From: an uncultured Prevotellaceae bacterium
GTDB taxonomy: Bacteria; Bacteroidota; Bacteroidia; Bacteroidales; Bacteroidaceae
Assembly: GCA_902776545.1 (NCBI GenBank)
Contig: CACYQO010000007.1
Location: 1 to 64,000 of the forward strand
Direction of reading: 5' to 3'
DNA length: 64,000 bases
Shown here: positions 26,053 through 34,846 of the stretch, one piece after another
Position numbering within the stretch: position 1 is the first letter of the stretch
Layout of the letters: every line of letters starts with the position of its first letter
The notes under the pieces: generated by a model
What the model saw: the letters and a program-made list of their open reading frames with translations, nothing else
What the model was told of the DNA's origin: nothing
Databases searched by the model: none
Program-made: the position numbers and the translations under genes

Positions 26053-29000
26053 ATGAAAACGATAAAGTTTTTTATGGTGGTAGTAATAGTCTTTCAGTCA
26101 GCATCTAATATATTCGCGCAAAAAACATTCATTTATGATGAATCAGGAAAGAAGCATTATCTATTTGAAACAAACAAAAAGGTTGTTTCTCTATACCAAG
26201 TAAACGATACTAATATTTCCTTTGACATTTGGAAGGACGTGTCTTATTTGGACAAAAATGCCATTTTATTAACAAATAATATGCTAATTGCAGAAGTTGA
26301 GGATAAGCAATTGAATACTATTACAGAAAAATATGGTTCTCTATTTGAATATACACCCTTGCTGTTGACTGATGATGGTGAGATGTATTGGACAACCAAT
26401 CAAATTATCATAAAAAGAAAGCCTGGCAATAATGTTAAAGAACTATTGCGAAACATAAATGTTGAATATACTAGTATTGAACAGCTTGGTTCCGATTCAT
26501 TAGTGTCATTAATAGAACTGCCAGATAACACAAACGTTATCGAAGTATCAAATTTACTTTTTGAAAACGGAAATGTCGAGTTTGCTCAACCAAACTGGGC
26601 GATGTATGTTGATGCTCCTAACAATCCTCTTTTTGACTATCAATGGAATCTTTTTGATATAAATAATGGCTATGATATTAATGTCGTTAATGCATGGTCA
26701 ATTTCGTCAGGAGAGAACATCAAAGTTGCAGTTTTGGATGAAGGCGTTGAATTAACACACCCTGATTTGATTAATAATATTATCATTGGTTATGATGCAA
26801 CAGAAGGAGAAACTATTGGTACAAATGGAGGTAACAAGCCCAATGACAATCATGGTACAGGATGTGCGGGAATCATAGCAGCCACAGATAATAATATTGG
26901 CCTGAAAGGAATTGCGTATAATTCTAAGATTTTACCCGTTAGGATAGCATACAAAAACCCCAATAATAACAAATGGGTTTCTAAAACTTCATGGAAAGTT
27001 AAAGGGATTTCGTACGCGTGGGATACCGCTCGTGTTGATGTGTTAAGCAACTCATGGACATACAGCTCCGGATATAATTCCTCCGTTAACAACGAAATAG
27101 AAAAAGCTGCAACATACGGTAGAAATGGGTTGGGGTGTGTTGTGATTTTTTCTACAGGGAATAATGATAGTAATGGTATAAAATCGCCCTCAAACCTAAA
27201 TTCGGTCATTGCAGTTGGGGCAATTTCATATTGTGGTTTGAGGAAGAGTCCTTACTCATGTGATGATGGAGAGAATTGGGGAAGTAACTATGGCACCGGA
27301 TTAAGCGTTGTTGCACCAGGTGTCAGAATCCCAACCACAGCGCTCAATGGAGGATATACGGTATCCTTTAATGGTACATCTGCAGCTTGCCCTCATGTTG
27401 CTGGTATTGCAGCACTTATTTTGTCTAAAAAACCGCTCCTCACAGGTCCGCAGGTTAAATCCATTATTGAGTTAACTGCACGAAAAATCCATGATAATGA
27501 TCCTTATTATTACTCAAACCATTATCTTCACCCTCATGGTAGATGGAATTTACAAATGGGATATGGGCTTGTTGACGCATACCAAGCATTATTGATGGCA
27601 GACGTACTATATCCTTCTGCGGATATATACATGCGGGATAATCCCAATGACATAGGTTCAGAACCCAACATCTCGACTTCTGTGTGGTCAAACACTCCTG
27701 ATATTTGGATTACGGATATGAATGGGAATGTTGTTACATCCCCCAAATGTGGCAAAAAATACTGGGTGCACTACCTTGTTACTAACAAAAACAACATTCC
27801 ATCCAACAACACCACGCTTAACTTACGTTGGACCATAGCAAGTAGTGCCCCCACATGGAGAAATAATTGGTATTCAGCCGGAACATTATGTGGGAAACCT
27901 AAATGCGGTACTATTGCGTCATCAATCAATCTTGGGAATATACCTGCGTATGGAACTAAAGAAGATTCTGTCTTATGGACGGCTCCCCTTTTCGAATCAA
28001 TGACGTGCCTTGCCATGCCGGGAAAAACCTGGAATCTTGCCATCTGTGGTGTGCTTGATGATGGTAATCTTACATCGGGTTTAAACAATACCAATTTGAG
28101 CATGGATGTTTTTACGAGTCAAAACAATAATGTCGTATGGAAAAACTTTTCATTGATTAATGCTATTGATGAAGTTTATATGGCAATTGCTGAGGATCCC
28201 TTCCTCGGAGGACACCATTTCGACTTTTTATTTGTGCCAAGCAATTCAAAAGATGGAGAATTACTATCTCAACACATAAATATATATATTAAATTGTCAG
28301 ATGAATTTTTTGAAGCGTGGCAAAAAGGTGGCATGAAAGGTGAAGGCATTGAAATAATGGATGAACACACCATAAAAATCAATACTCCTAAAGCAAGGTT
28401 GGGTAATATATTTTTTGAAAACGAGGTGGATTATCCATTCGCTATTTATGTCGATTATACGAGTTATGCTATGTTAGATGCGCCCGTAGAATGGAAGATG
28501 ACTCAATTATGCTATGAAACAGACGAGGTCGATTCTGTCGTTAGTTCGACGGTTCTTTACATTGATTTGAATGAACCCAAAAGGATTGATGTGAGGGCAA
28601 ATGAAAACACCATGGCTTTAGCTGGTGACATTGTTGGATTTACAGCAGAGAGTGGAGAAGTGGATGCCGTTTTTATATGGTACAATACTGTTGGTGATAC
28701 TATTGGAATAGATGATGCTGTCTCCATCACTTCGACCGTCAGTCAGCAAATTTACCTTGAAGGATATTCGCCAAGTGTGGGTGCATATGGCTACGACACC
28801 GTGACGGTCACTGTACGCCGTGCTGCCATTACTGCACTCACTCCCAATCCCGCCAATAACCAGACTGTGGTCAGCTACCGTTTGGCCTCCGATGTTACCA
28901 GTGCGTCTATCGTCATTGCCAATGCCACAGGGCAAGTGCTATACTCCGCACCTCTTGATGTAACACAGACAGCCCACACGGTTAATCTACAGGCAATCCC

Positions 29001-29073
29001 AACAGGACAATACACCGTCCGCATCGAGTCCCAAGGCTCACCCCTCGACTCCAAAACTCTCATCGTCTACTGA
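26053..29073 (+). CDS. S8 subtilisin-like serine protease with T9SS sorting domain
   Basis: A 1006-aa secreted protease. A signal peptide (residues 1-22) and a propeptide-like region precede the S8 domain. The catalytic triad is visible: Asp229 (VAVLDEGV), His267 (DNHGTGCAG) and Ser443 (NGTSAACPHVAG), with oxyanion Asn370 (STGN). After the domain come beta-sandwich regions and a C-terminal T9SS type A sorting domain (LTPNPANNQTVVSYRL, ASIVIANATGQ, PTGQYTVRIES). It is likely exported by T9SS and would act outside the cell on proteins or process its neighbours. A strong terminator follows. Confidence 0.88.
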   Translation: MKTIKFFMVVVIVFQSASNIFAQKTFIYDESGKKHYLFETNKKVVSLYQVNDTNISFDIWKDVSYLDKNAILLTNNMLIAEVEDKQLNTITEKYGSLFEYTPLLLTDDGEMYWTTNQIIIKRKPGNNVKELLRNINVEYTSIEQLGSDSLVSLIELPDNTNVIEVSNLLFENGNVEFAQPNWAMYVDAPNNPLFDYQWNLFDINNGYDINVVNAWSISSGENIKVAVLDEGVELTHPDLINNIIIGYDATEGETIGTNGGNKPNDNHGTGCAGIIAATDNNIGLKGIAYNSKILPVRIAYKNPNNNKWVSKTSWKVKGISYAWDTARVDVLSNSWTYSSGYNSSVNNEIEKAATYGRNGLGCVVIFSTGNNDSNGIKSPSNLNSVIAVGAISYCGLRKSPYSCDDGENWGSNYGTGLSVVAPGVRIPTTALNGGYTVSFNGTSAACPHVAGIAALILSKKPLLTGPQVKSIIELTARKIHDNDPYYYSNHYLHPHGRWNLQMGYGLVDAYQALLMADVLYPSADIYMRDNPNDIGSEPNISTSVWSNTPDIWITDMNGNVVTSPKCGKKYWVHYLVTNKNNIPSNNTTLNLRWTIASSAPTWRNNWYSAGTLCGKPKCGTIASSINLGNIPAYGTKEDSVLWTAPLFESMTCLAMPGKTWNLAICGVLDDGNLTSGLNNTNLSMDVFTSQNNNVVWKNFSLINAIDEVYMAIAEDPFLGGHHFDFLFVPSNSKDGELLSQHINIYIKLSDEFFEAWQKGGMKGEGIEIMDEHTIKINTPKARLGNIFFENEVDYPFAIYVDYTSYAMLDAPVEWKMTQLCYETDEVDSVVSSTVLYIDLNEPKRIDVRANENTMALAGDIVGFTAESGEVDAVFIWYNTVGDTIGIDDAVSITSTVSQQIYLEGYSPSVGAYGYDTVTVTVRRAAITALTPNPANNQTVVSYRLASDVTSASIVIANATGQVLYSAPLDVTQTAHTVNLQAIPTGQYTVRIESQGSPLDSKTLIVY

Positions 29074-29102
29074 CCCTACAATTATTCTTCAATAACACCT
29101 AC

Positions 29103-29146
29103 AGCCACGGCAGGCACTCATCGCGCCTGCCGTGGCTTTCTTTTTC
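29103..29146 (+). terminator. Rho-independent terminator after the subtilase gene
   Basis: A 13-bp perfect stem (AGCCACGGCAGGC with its complement), 9-base loop and a T-rich tract. It closes the secreted-protein region. Confidence 0.88.
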
Positions 29147-29239
29147 TGGTCTTGCTGGCGATTCGATGCATAATATGAATTTTCCCTTGATTCTAATTCC
29201 GGCCCTCGGGCCTATTGTTTCATTTAAATTTTCATTATT

Positions 29240-29443
29240 ATGCATTACCAATCAAAACAAGACCTTGCCATGGCCTACTTCCCCGACAACAGCAAGGAAA
29301 CCGCAAGCAAACGCTTCGCCCACGAAATCCATTCCAACAAACCCCTCCTCGCCGCCCTCCAAGCCACCGGCTACTCCCGCCCCCGCAAAATCCTCTCCCC
29401 CAAACAACTCCAAATCATCTACTCCTTTTTAGGCGAGCCATAA
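29240..29443 (+). CDS. DUF4248 domain-containing protein
   Basis: A 67-aa protein with the DUF4248 pattern: a start helix with QDLAMAYFP, then TASKRFAHEI, a GYSRPRKI segment and the end SPKQLQIIYSFLGEP. The family is small, limited to Bacteroidota, and has the look of a helix-turn-helix protein; its function is unknown to me. It is monocistronic, with terminators on both sides, and lies just upstream of the Detocs operon. The C-rich codon use differs from the AT-rich operon that follows. Confidence 0.78.
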   Translation: MHYQSKQDLAMAYFPDNSKETASKRFAHEIHSNKPLLAALQATGYSRPRKILSPKQLQIIYSFLGEP

Positions 29444-29455
29444 ACATTAAAAACA

Positions 29456-29490
29456 TCGAGGGCGAGATTAACCATCTCGCCCTCGGTTTC
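29456..29490 (+). terminator. Rho-independent terminator after the DUF4248 gene
   Basis: Perfect 11-bp stem GAGGGCGAGAT with its complement around a 5-base loop (TAACC), followed by GGTTTCT. Confidence 0.75.
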
Positions 29491-29676
29491 TAGATCTCAC
29501 ACCCAAACACATACCCTCTAAAATATGTCTATCATTTCATTCTTTCTCGTTTTTGCACAATTAATGACAATTGAAAGTTGAACCCAAATGCCCATTAAAT
29601 CATTTCATTGCACAATTTTTTCTCATTTCCATCGTTATTAAAGAAAATAAAAATAATATCATTAACAGCGGTCATA

Positions 29677-32600
29677 ATGTATAAAAAACCCATATACCAA
29701 TTAAAACAGGATTACTTATCTCTGTTCAAATCCAACTCTTTGGCAAAAGCTATAAATGAATTGAAAAGCTTGGGCAATGTGTTGGAGATGAGAAATGTCG
29801 TTGACTGTATTAAAAGTGTATATGGGAAACTTCCTAAAGATATTGAAGGTGTCTTATATCCGAAGACTTTGAGTGAATTAAGTCACATTTCGTCAAAATT
29901 CTACAAACCGATTTCGTCCATTTCTGAGATTAACTGGTTTATATCATATACTCGTGGTAATTGGCCTCAATTACGTTGGTTTGCCGAAAAGAAAGTTGAG
30001 TACGAACAATCATTTTTACTGGGTCAATTTCATAACTGCCATACGGTATTAGATGAAATAAAAGACAGATTAGGCATTTCACTTTGGCTATATGAGCAGA
30101 ACTGTGTCCTACTGGAATATGAAGGACGGAGTAGAGATAGCATGAATTTAATTTCAGATGTGTTGAAATCCTGTGGTGATAATAACAATTATATCCCATG
30201 GTTGGCTTATTATTTATTTGAGCGAAGTTCACGCAAATTATCTCCATTTAAGTTTGACGAAGATCTCAATGCGCTATATAAAAAGAATAAGACAGATCTT
30301 CATGAAGATTATTACAAATACATTCTATTTCGACTAAATTACTATAATCGTCCGAACGATATGGACTTCTCGCTTCCTGTCATGTTCGAATCAATATCGT
30401 CCCTAGTGGATAGATATCTTATAGTAATCTCCGTAATTAAAGCAAGTCTTGTTCATAATATTAACGATGATATAATTGTCTCAAGAGGGCTGTATTTATA
30501 TAAAAAAACAAATGACAAATCTCTAATTCCAATAATAGCCTTGAATAAAGAAAAAATGAGCAGCAATTACTATAATGCACATTATATGGAAATTGTTGAT
30601 AGCTTTTATCAAGGATACTATGAGAAATGTAGGGACTTGTCGAAATCATATTTAATGGAAGATGCATCATGTTTTGATGCCTGTATTTATTACTGTCGCT
30701 CACTTATCTATTTATCACAACAATTCGAAATTCCTTATAGAGAAACAAGAGGGGCCCCAATAAATGAATTGGCATTGAAGGTATATAATGTTTTGACATA
30801 TAAAGACGCTCAAGATAGCTTATACTCTCTTTACCAAATCAATAAAAATCTGTCTTCATTTTACATATCGGCAGATCTGGATTATTTCTATAAAGTTGAA
30901 CAAAATGAACCTGTAAATAAGAATCAAAAATTCTTAAACATTAACCATTTTGACCCCGAGTTTAGTGGAATTTGGAGTAACGAGGAAGATGCTTATGCTT
31001 ACATAAACAGTTCGTCTGTTTTTTTTAAATCTTCTACAGCTTGTAAGGTTTGGTTAAAAAGCGTTCGCCATGAGTATATTGATGACGCTTCTTTGCCAGA
31101 ACATATTATCGGACCAGTAAATATTGAATATTTTTTTAGAAACAAAACTTACGATAAGTCATATTCCTATTCAGAGAAATTATATTTAAGTGCTCCTGAC
31201 TGTGTTCCCATTCGACAAATAGCTGTTGCAAAAATGGTTGAGTGTTTGGCCTGCCAAAATGAATACCAAAAAGCGATAAGTTTATATGTGAATTATTTTC
31301 TTAAAGATATTCCATCTGTCGTCAAGGTTGATACTCAATGTATAATCCAACATTTGCAAGATAATTTATATGAAGGAGTCCGGCGTAACATTGATCTTGT
31401 TATTTTTGTAGCACTTGCTTGCAAGGAAATCGTCGACAAAAGTTATATTCTTTTAGAATTTTGCGAGTTAAAAGGTGTCAAAAAGCCTTCAGAATTGATA
31501 GATATTTTGGATCCTCAAATATGTGGAATAGATAAACTCGAACTTTTTTATTCGCTTCTTGACGATGATGAGATTCTAAAAAACTATTCAATTATCGAAA
31601 GCTATGAAGAACGTTTGAATGAACGGAAAAAAATACTCCAGTATATTATTTCCTTCAGTTCTCCACGCAAGGAGACATATCAAGTAGCATTAAAGAAAAT
31701 TGAAGATGCTCTTTTGGTATATAATTTTTCTCACAATTTAGATGAAAGTAAGATATATGCAAATGAAGAGGCAATAATTAGCTATAAATTATCGGAGTTA
31801 GGTGGTAAATATGGCAGATACAGGATGCTGGTGGATACAGTTATTCAACACAAAGAGGATATTTATTTTGTAGATGTCGGTAATACTTCTCTTTTTGATG
31901 ACCAAAATTATGAAGAAGAATCAAAAACTGATGTGGCAATAAGTAGTAATGGCTTATATGATATTTTTCATAGCCTTTATCTTGATATTAAAGAACAATT
32001 TCTATATAGTGACTACGGGCTTGTTGCATATCTTAGTACTCGTGTGAGACATGGGGAACTGGAAAGCGCTTTAAGACCAGAATTGGCTAAGCGACATTTG
32101 ATACTTTCAACATTGGATAATATATATCAAGAAGATACTTATTGGAAGAATACATATAGCCTTGGCCCTGATGAAAGTAATGTTATTCTATCTGCTCTTC
32201 AGAAATTCTCTAAAGAATTTGATACCGCTGTAACATCTTTGATAAAGCAGAATCTGCAAATTTATGACAAAGAAAACAAGCCAAATGGTTTGTTCAATTA
32301 TGAGGTAAGTGATAAAGAATCGGCATTGAAGGCAGTAGAATTCGGTCTAGAATTAAAAGCGGGAACTGATAGTAAGGATGCATTTTGTCATCTAATGATA
32401 AACTGGTTATGGGAAAAAACGGAAGAAAGCCTATCTGTTATTCGTTCGATGGTTGATACCGAATTTAAGGCTCATATTTCGCAATTGATTGAGGAATTAA
32501 AAACCGCTTTAAGAGAAGGGTTGCCAGAAGGACATGCAAGAAATGATATGCTTTCTGAATTACGTGCTGCATCAGAAGCTATTAGCACAAAGATTCAGAA

Positions 32601-33120
32601 GATATCCAAATGGTTTAATGTGTCTCACTCCAAATTGGAGAATGTTGACTTCAGTGCTGTTTCAATGCAGATTTTCAACTCTGTCAAGCAATCACATACA
32701 AACTGCCAAACAAATGATGTTTTGAATATTATCGGCGATAGTTTCCTGATTCGCTCTGACTATGTTATTCATTATGCCGACATCCTTAGAAACATTTTAA
32801 CCAACATTTTCGTTCATGGTGTAGACTCTACTGATGGGTTCCGGCATATGAAACTTGATATTAATATTAATTCTGATGAAGTAAGAATGTCGTTTGAAAA
32901 CTTTATCGATTCTGATGCCGATGAATTAAACCATTTGTTTGACGAAAAATTAAATAATTGTGGTTTTGCTTATTTTGAAGGAGGCAGCGGAATAGCAAAA
33001 GTAAATAAAATTCTCAAACAAGATTTGAATTGTAAAGAAAATGAAATATTAATGCATGCCGAAAAAAACATCTGTTATACCAATGTTGTGATTAAACTTG
33101 CAAATTTCAAGGTGTCATGA
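29677..33120 (+). CDS. dtcA: Detocs sensor histidine kinase-like protein DtcA
   Basis: I chose ATG 29677 (1147 aa, MYKKPIYQLK); an in-frame ATG at 29608 would add 23 residues of AT-rich leader. The first ~950 residues look entirely alpha-helical, like a TPR-type sensor. The last ~150 form a GHKL ATPase: N-box LRNILTNIFVHG and G-box EGGSGIAKVNKIL are visible, while the DxGxG box is degenerate. A helical stretch with HARND and SHSKLEN could hold the phosphoacceptor His, but I cannot pick one. In Detocs, DtcA senses infection and phosphorylates DtcC. Gene order, the ATGA overlap with dtcB and the two receiver genes support the assignment. Strongly AT-rich, as in acquired DNA. Confidence 0.82.
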   Translation: MYKKPIYQLKQDYLSLFKSNSLAKAINELKSLGNVLEMRNVVDCIKSVYGKLPKDIEGVLYPKTLSELSHISSKFYKPISSISEINWFISYTRGNWPQLRWFAEKKVEYEQSFLLGQFHNCHTVLDEIKDRLGISLWLYEQNCVLLEYEGRSRDSMNLISDVLKSCGDNNNYIPWLAYYLFERSSRKLSPFKFDEDLNALYKKNKTDLHEDYYKYILFRLNYYNRPNDMDFSLPVMFESISSLVDRYLIVISVIKASLVHNINDDIIVSRGLYLYKKTNDKSLIPIIALNKEKMSSNYYNAHYMEIVDSFYQGYYEKCRDLSKSYLMEDASCFDACIYYCRSLIYLSQQFEIPYRETRGAPINELALKVYNVLTYKDAQDSLYSLYQINKNLSSFYISADLDYFYKVEQNEPVNKNQKFLNINHFDPEFSGIWSNEEDAYAYINSSSVFFKSSTACKVWLKSVRHEYIDDASLPEHIIGPVNIEYFFRNKTYDKSYSYSEKLYLSAPDCVPIRQIAVAKMVECLACQNEYQKAISLYVNYFLKDIPSVVKVDTQCIIQHLQDNLYEGVRRNIDLVIFVALACKEIVDKSYILLEFCELKGVKKPSELIDILDPQICGIDKLELFYSLLDDDEILKNYSIIESYEERLNERKKILQYIISFSSPRKETYQVALKKIEDALLVYNFSHNLDESKIYANEEAIISYKLSELGGKYGRYRMLVDTVIQHKEDIYFVDVGNTSLFDDQNYEEESKTDVAISSNGLYDIFHSLYLDIKEQFLYSDYGLVAYLSTRVRHGELESALRPELAKRHLILSTLDNIYQEDTYWKNTYSLGPDESNVILSALQKFSKEFDTAVTSLIKQNLQIYDKENKPNGLFNYEVSDKESALKAVEFGLELKAGTDSKDAFCHLMINWLWEKTEESLSVIRSMVDTEFKAHISQLIEELKTALREGLPEGHARNDMLSELRAASEAISTKIQKISKWFNVSHSKLENVDFSAVSMQIFNSVKQSHTNCQTNDVLNIIGDSFLIRSDYVIHYADILRNILTNIFVHGVDSTDGFRHMKLDININSDEVRMSFENFIDSDADELNHLFDEKLNNCGFAYFEGGSGIAKVNKILKQDLNCKENEILMHAEKNICYTNVVIKLANFKVS

Positions 33121-33566
33121 GAAAAGTGCTAATAATTGAAGATAATGAAACGAAGCTAGAACGTATTATGGATTTGTGTTCTACAGAATTTCCATCGTAT
33201 AACTTGGTTGATAAACGATCCTATAATTCTGCACAACAAGAAGTCCTATTCCATGGTAATGAATATGACCTTATTTTATTGGATGTAAGCATGAATACAT
33301 ATGAAATTTCAATAGATGATAATGGAGAGCAGGAGCCTTTAGCTGGTTCGAAAATTTTGAGATTTATGAAACTACGGAAAATAAATACCCCTGTCATTGT
33401 TGTCACAATGTATGAAAGTTTCGTTGATGGTGTTAAAATCAAGGCATTAGACAGCAGGTTCAAGACACAATATAACAATATATACAAAGGTTACATATAT
33501 TACAATGTGAAGACAGAAGACTGGAAAGTTAAATTAATTACCATGATAAAATCATTAGGCCTATGA
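33117..33566 (+). CDS. dtcB: Detocs stand-alone receiver protein DtcB
   Basis: A 149-aa single receiver domain without an output domain. The acidic pocket is IIEDNE (residues 6-11), the phosphoacceptor is the Asp of LILLDVSMN (about residue 57), the switch Thr is in VVTMYE (about 98) and a conserved-position Lys is in IYKGYI. In Detocs this free receiver is thought to act as a phosphate sink that buffers leaky kinase activity and so prevents self-killing. It overlaps both neighbours by 4 bp (ATGA), so it is co-translated with them. A 15-residue insertion (IDDNGEQEPL) after the phosphorylation loop is unusual for a plain receiver. Confidence 0.85.
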   Translation: MRKVLIIEDNETKLERIMDLCSTEFPSYNLVDKRSYNSAQQEVLFHGNEYDLILLDVSMNTYEISIDDNGEQEPLAGSKILRFMKLRKINTPVIVVTMYESFVDGVKIKALDSRFKTQYNNIYKGYIYYNVKTEDWKVKLITMIKSLGL

Positions 33567-34801
33567 TAAGCATACTAATTATGGACGATAATGCCGAGAA
33601 AATTTCTCGCATTAAAAAAGTCTTGACAGAACGATGTCAGGTGAATGAAGAATCAATTGATATTGCAGGCTCCTTGAATAGTGGCCGACAAAAACTGACC
33701 AAGTTCTTCTATGATCTGCTAATTTTGGATTTGATTCTTCCTGTAAGCGATGGCGATTCCGTTGAACCAGGACGAAGCGAGGATTTTATAAACGAACTTC
33801 ATAGAATTGGAAGATACAAGAGACCTGTATATATTATCGGACTTTCAGAGTATAAAGACAAGGTCGAACAAAATGCTAATAAATTCGAGGACAAGCTGTG
33901 GAAATTGATTCATTATGATTTAAAAAAGGAGGAATGGGAGGTTGTATTACAGAATGCGGTCGATTCAATTCAGTCCACAAAAGAACAATTGCTCAATTCA
34001 ATAAAGAATAAAGATAAGTATGATGTTGGGATAATATGTGCATTGTCTGAAGAATTTGAGAAGATGAAGGAAGCCTCCAATTTAGAGTGGGGGAAAAAAG
34101 ACGTAGAAAATGTAAATATAGATTTCTATACGGCTGAATTGAGAACGGAAATGGGTAATACCCTAAAGATTATTGCAGTCCGAAATAATATTCCTGGCAT
34201 GCAAGCAGTTTCTTCTACGGCATCTGTTATGTACTCTTTATTTGATATAGAAACAATTTTTATGACAGGAATATGTGCTGGTTTTAAGAGGAAAGATGAT
34301 GATATGGACTTTGGTGATATTTTTATTGCTGAGTCAGAATACGATTATGGTAGTGGCAAACTTACCTCCAAAGGCAATGAAACAGTATTGATGCCTGAGC
34401 CTAAGCAACTCACATGCAATTTTGATCTTCAAGGCAAGATGAACTCTTTTATTGAAGAGTGCCACAAAGAGCAGGAGTTGCCAAAAGTATTGAAAAGGTA
34501 TCGGCTTGACCTAATCGACCGAACACCAAAAGTGTACTTCAACTCTGGGGCATGCGGCTCCTATGTGGTCGGAGATTATGGATTTATGCAGTCCTTGATG
34601 GAAAAACATGACAGAAAACTTCGTGGTTTAGACATGGAAGGGTATGGCCTTTACATGGCAGCACATATTCTTGGGAAAAAAGCTTTAATGATTAAGTGTG
34701 TTTCTGATTATGCCGATTGCGAGAAAGATGATAGATATCATGCGATGTGTGCATTCTCTAGTGCATGGTTTCTTTTTGAATTTCTCAAGTATACATATTG
34801 A
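33563..34801 (+). CDS. dtcC: Detocs effector DtcC: receiver fused to nucleoside phosphorylase-like ATP-cleaving domain
   Basis: A 412-aa two-domain protein. Residues 1-140 are a receiver (MDDNAEK acidic pocket, phosphoacceptor Asp in LLILDLILP). Residues 150-412 belong to the nucleoside phosphorylase/MTAN superfamily: YDVGIICALSEEFEKM at the first strand, MTGICAGF, the ribose-binding LDMEGYGLYMA and the catalytic-loop SDYADCEKDD. In Detocs this domain cleaves ATP between adenine and sugar when the receiver is phosphorylated, which stops phage growth by energy loss. All key motifs are intact, so the effector is probably active. The gene overlaps dtcB by 4 bp and ends 45 bases before an 897-aa fusion protein. 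Confidence 0.9.
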   Translation: MISILIMDDNAEKISRIKKVLTERCQVNEESIDIAGSLNSGRQKLTKFFYDLLILDLILPVSDGDSVEPGRSEDFINELHRIGRYKRPVYIIGLSEYKDKVEQNANKFEDKLWKLIHYDLKKEEWEVVLQNAVDSIQSTKEQLLNSIKNKDKYDVGIICALSEEFEKMKEASNLEWGKKDVENVNIDFYTAELRTEMGNTLKIIAVRNNIPGMQAVSSTASVMYSLFDIETIFMTGICAGFKRKDDDMDFGDIFIAESEYDYGSGKLTSKGNETVLMPEPKQLTCNFDLQGKMNSFIEECHKEQELPKVLKRYRLDLIDRTPKVYFNSGACGSYVVGDYGFMQSLMEKHDRKLRGLDMEGYGLYMAAHILGKKALMIKCVSDYADCEKDDRYHAMCAFSSAWFLFEFLKYTY

Positions 34802-34846
34802 TTTAAGCTCCCCATACAAATAATCTTCATGTTTTTATAACCTAGT

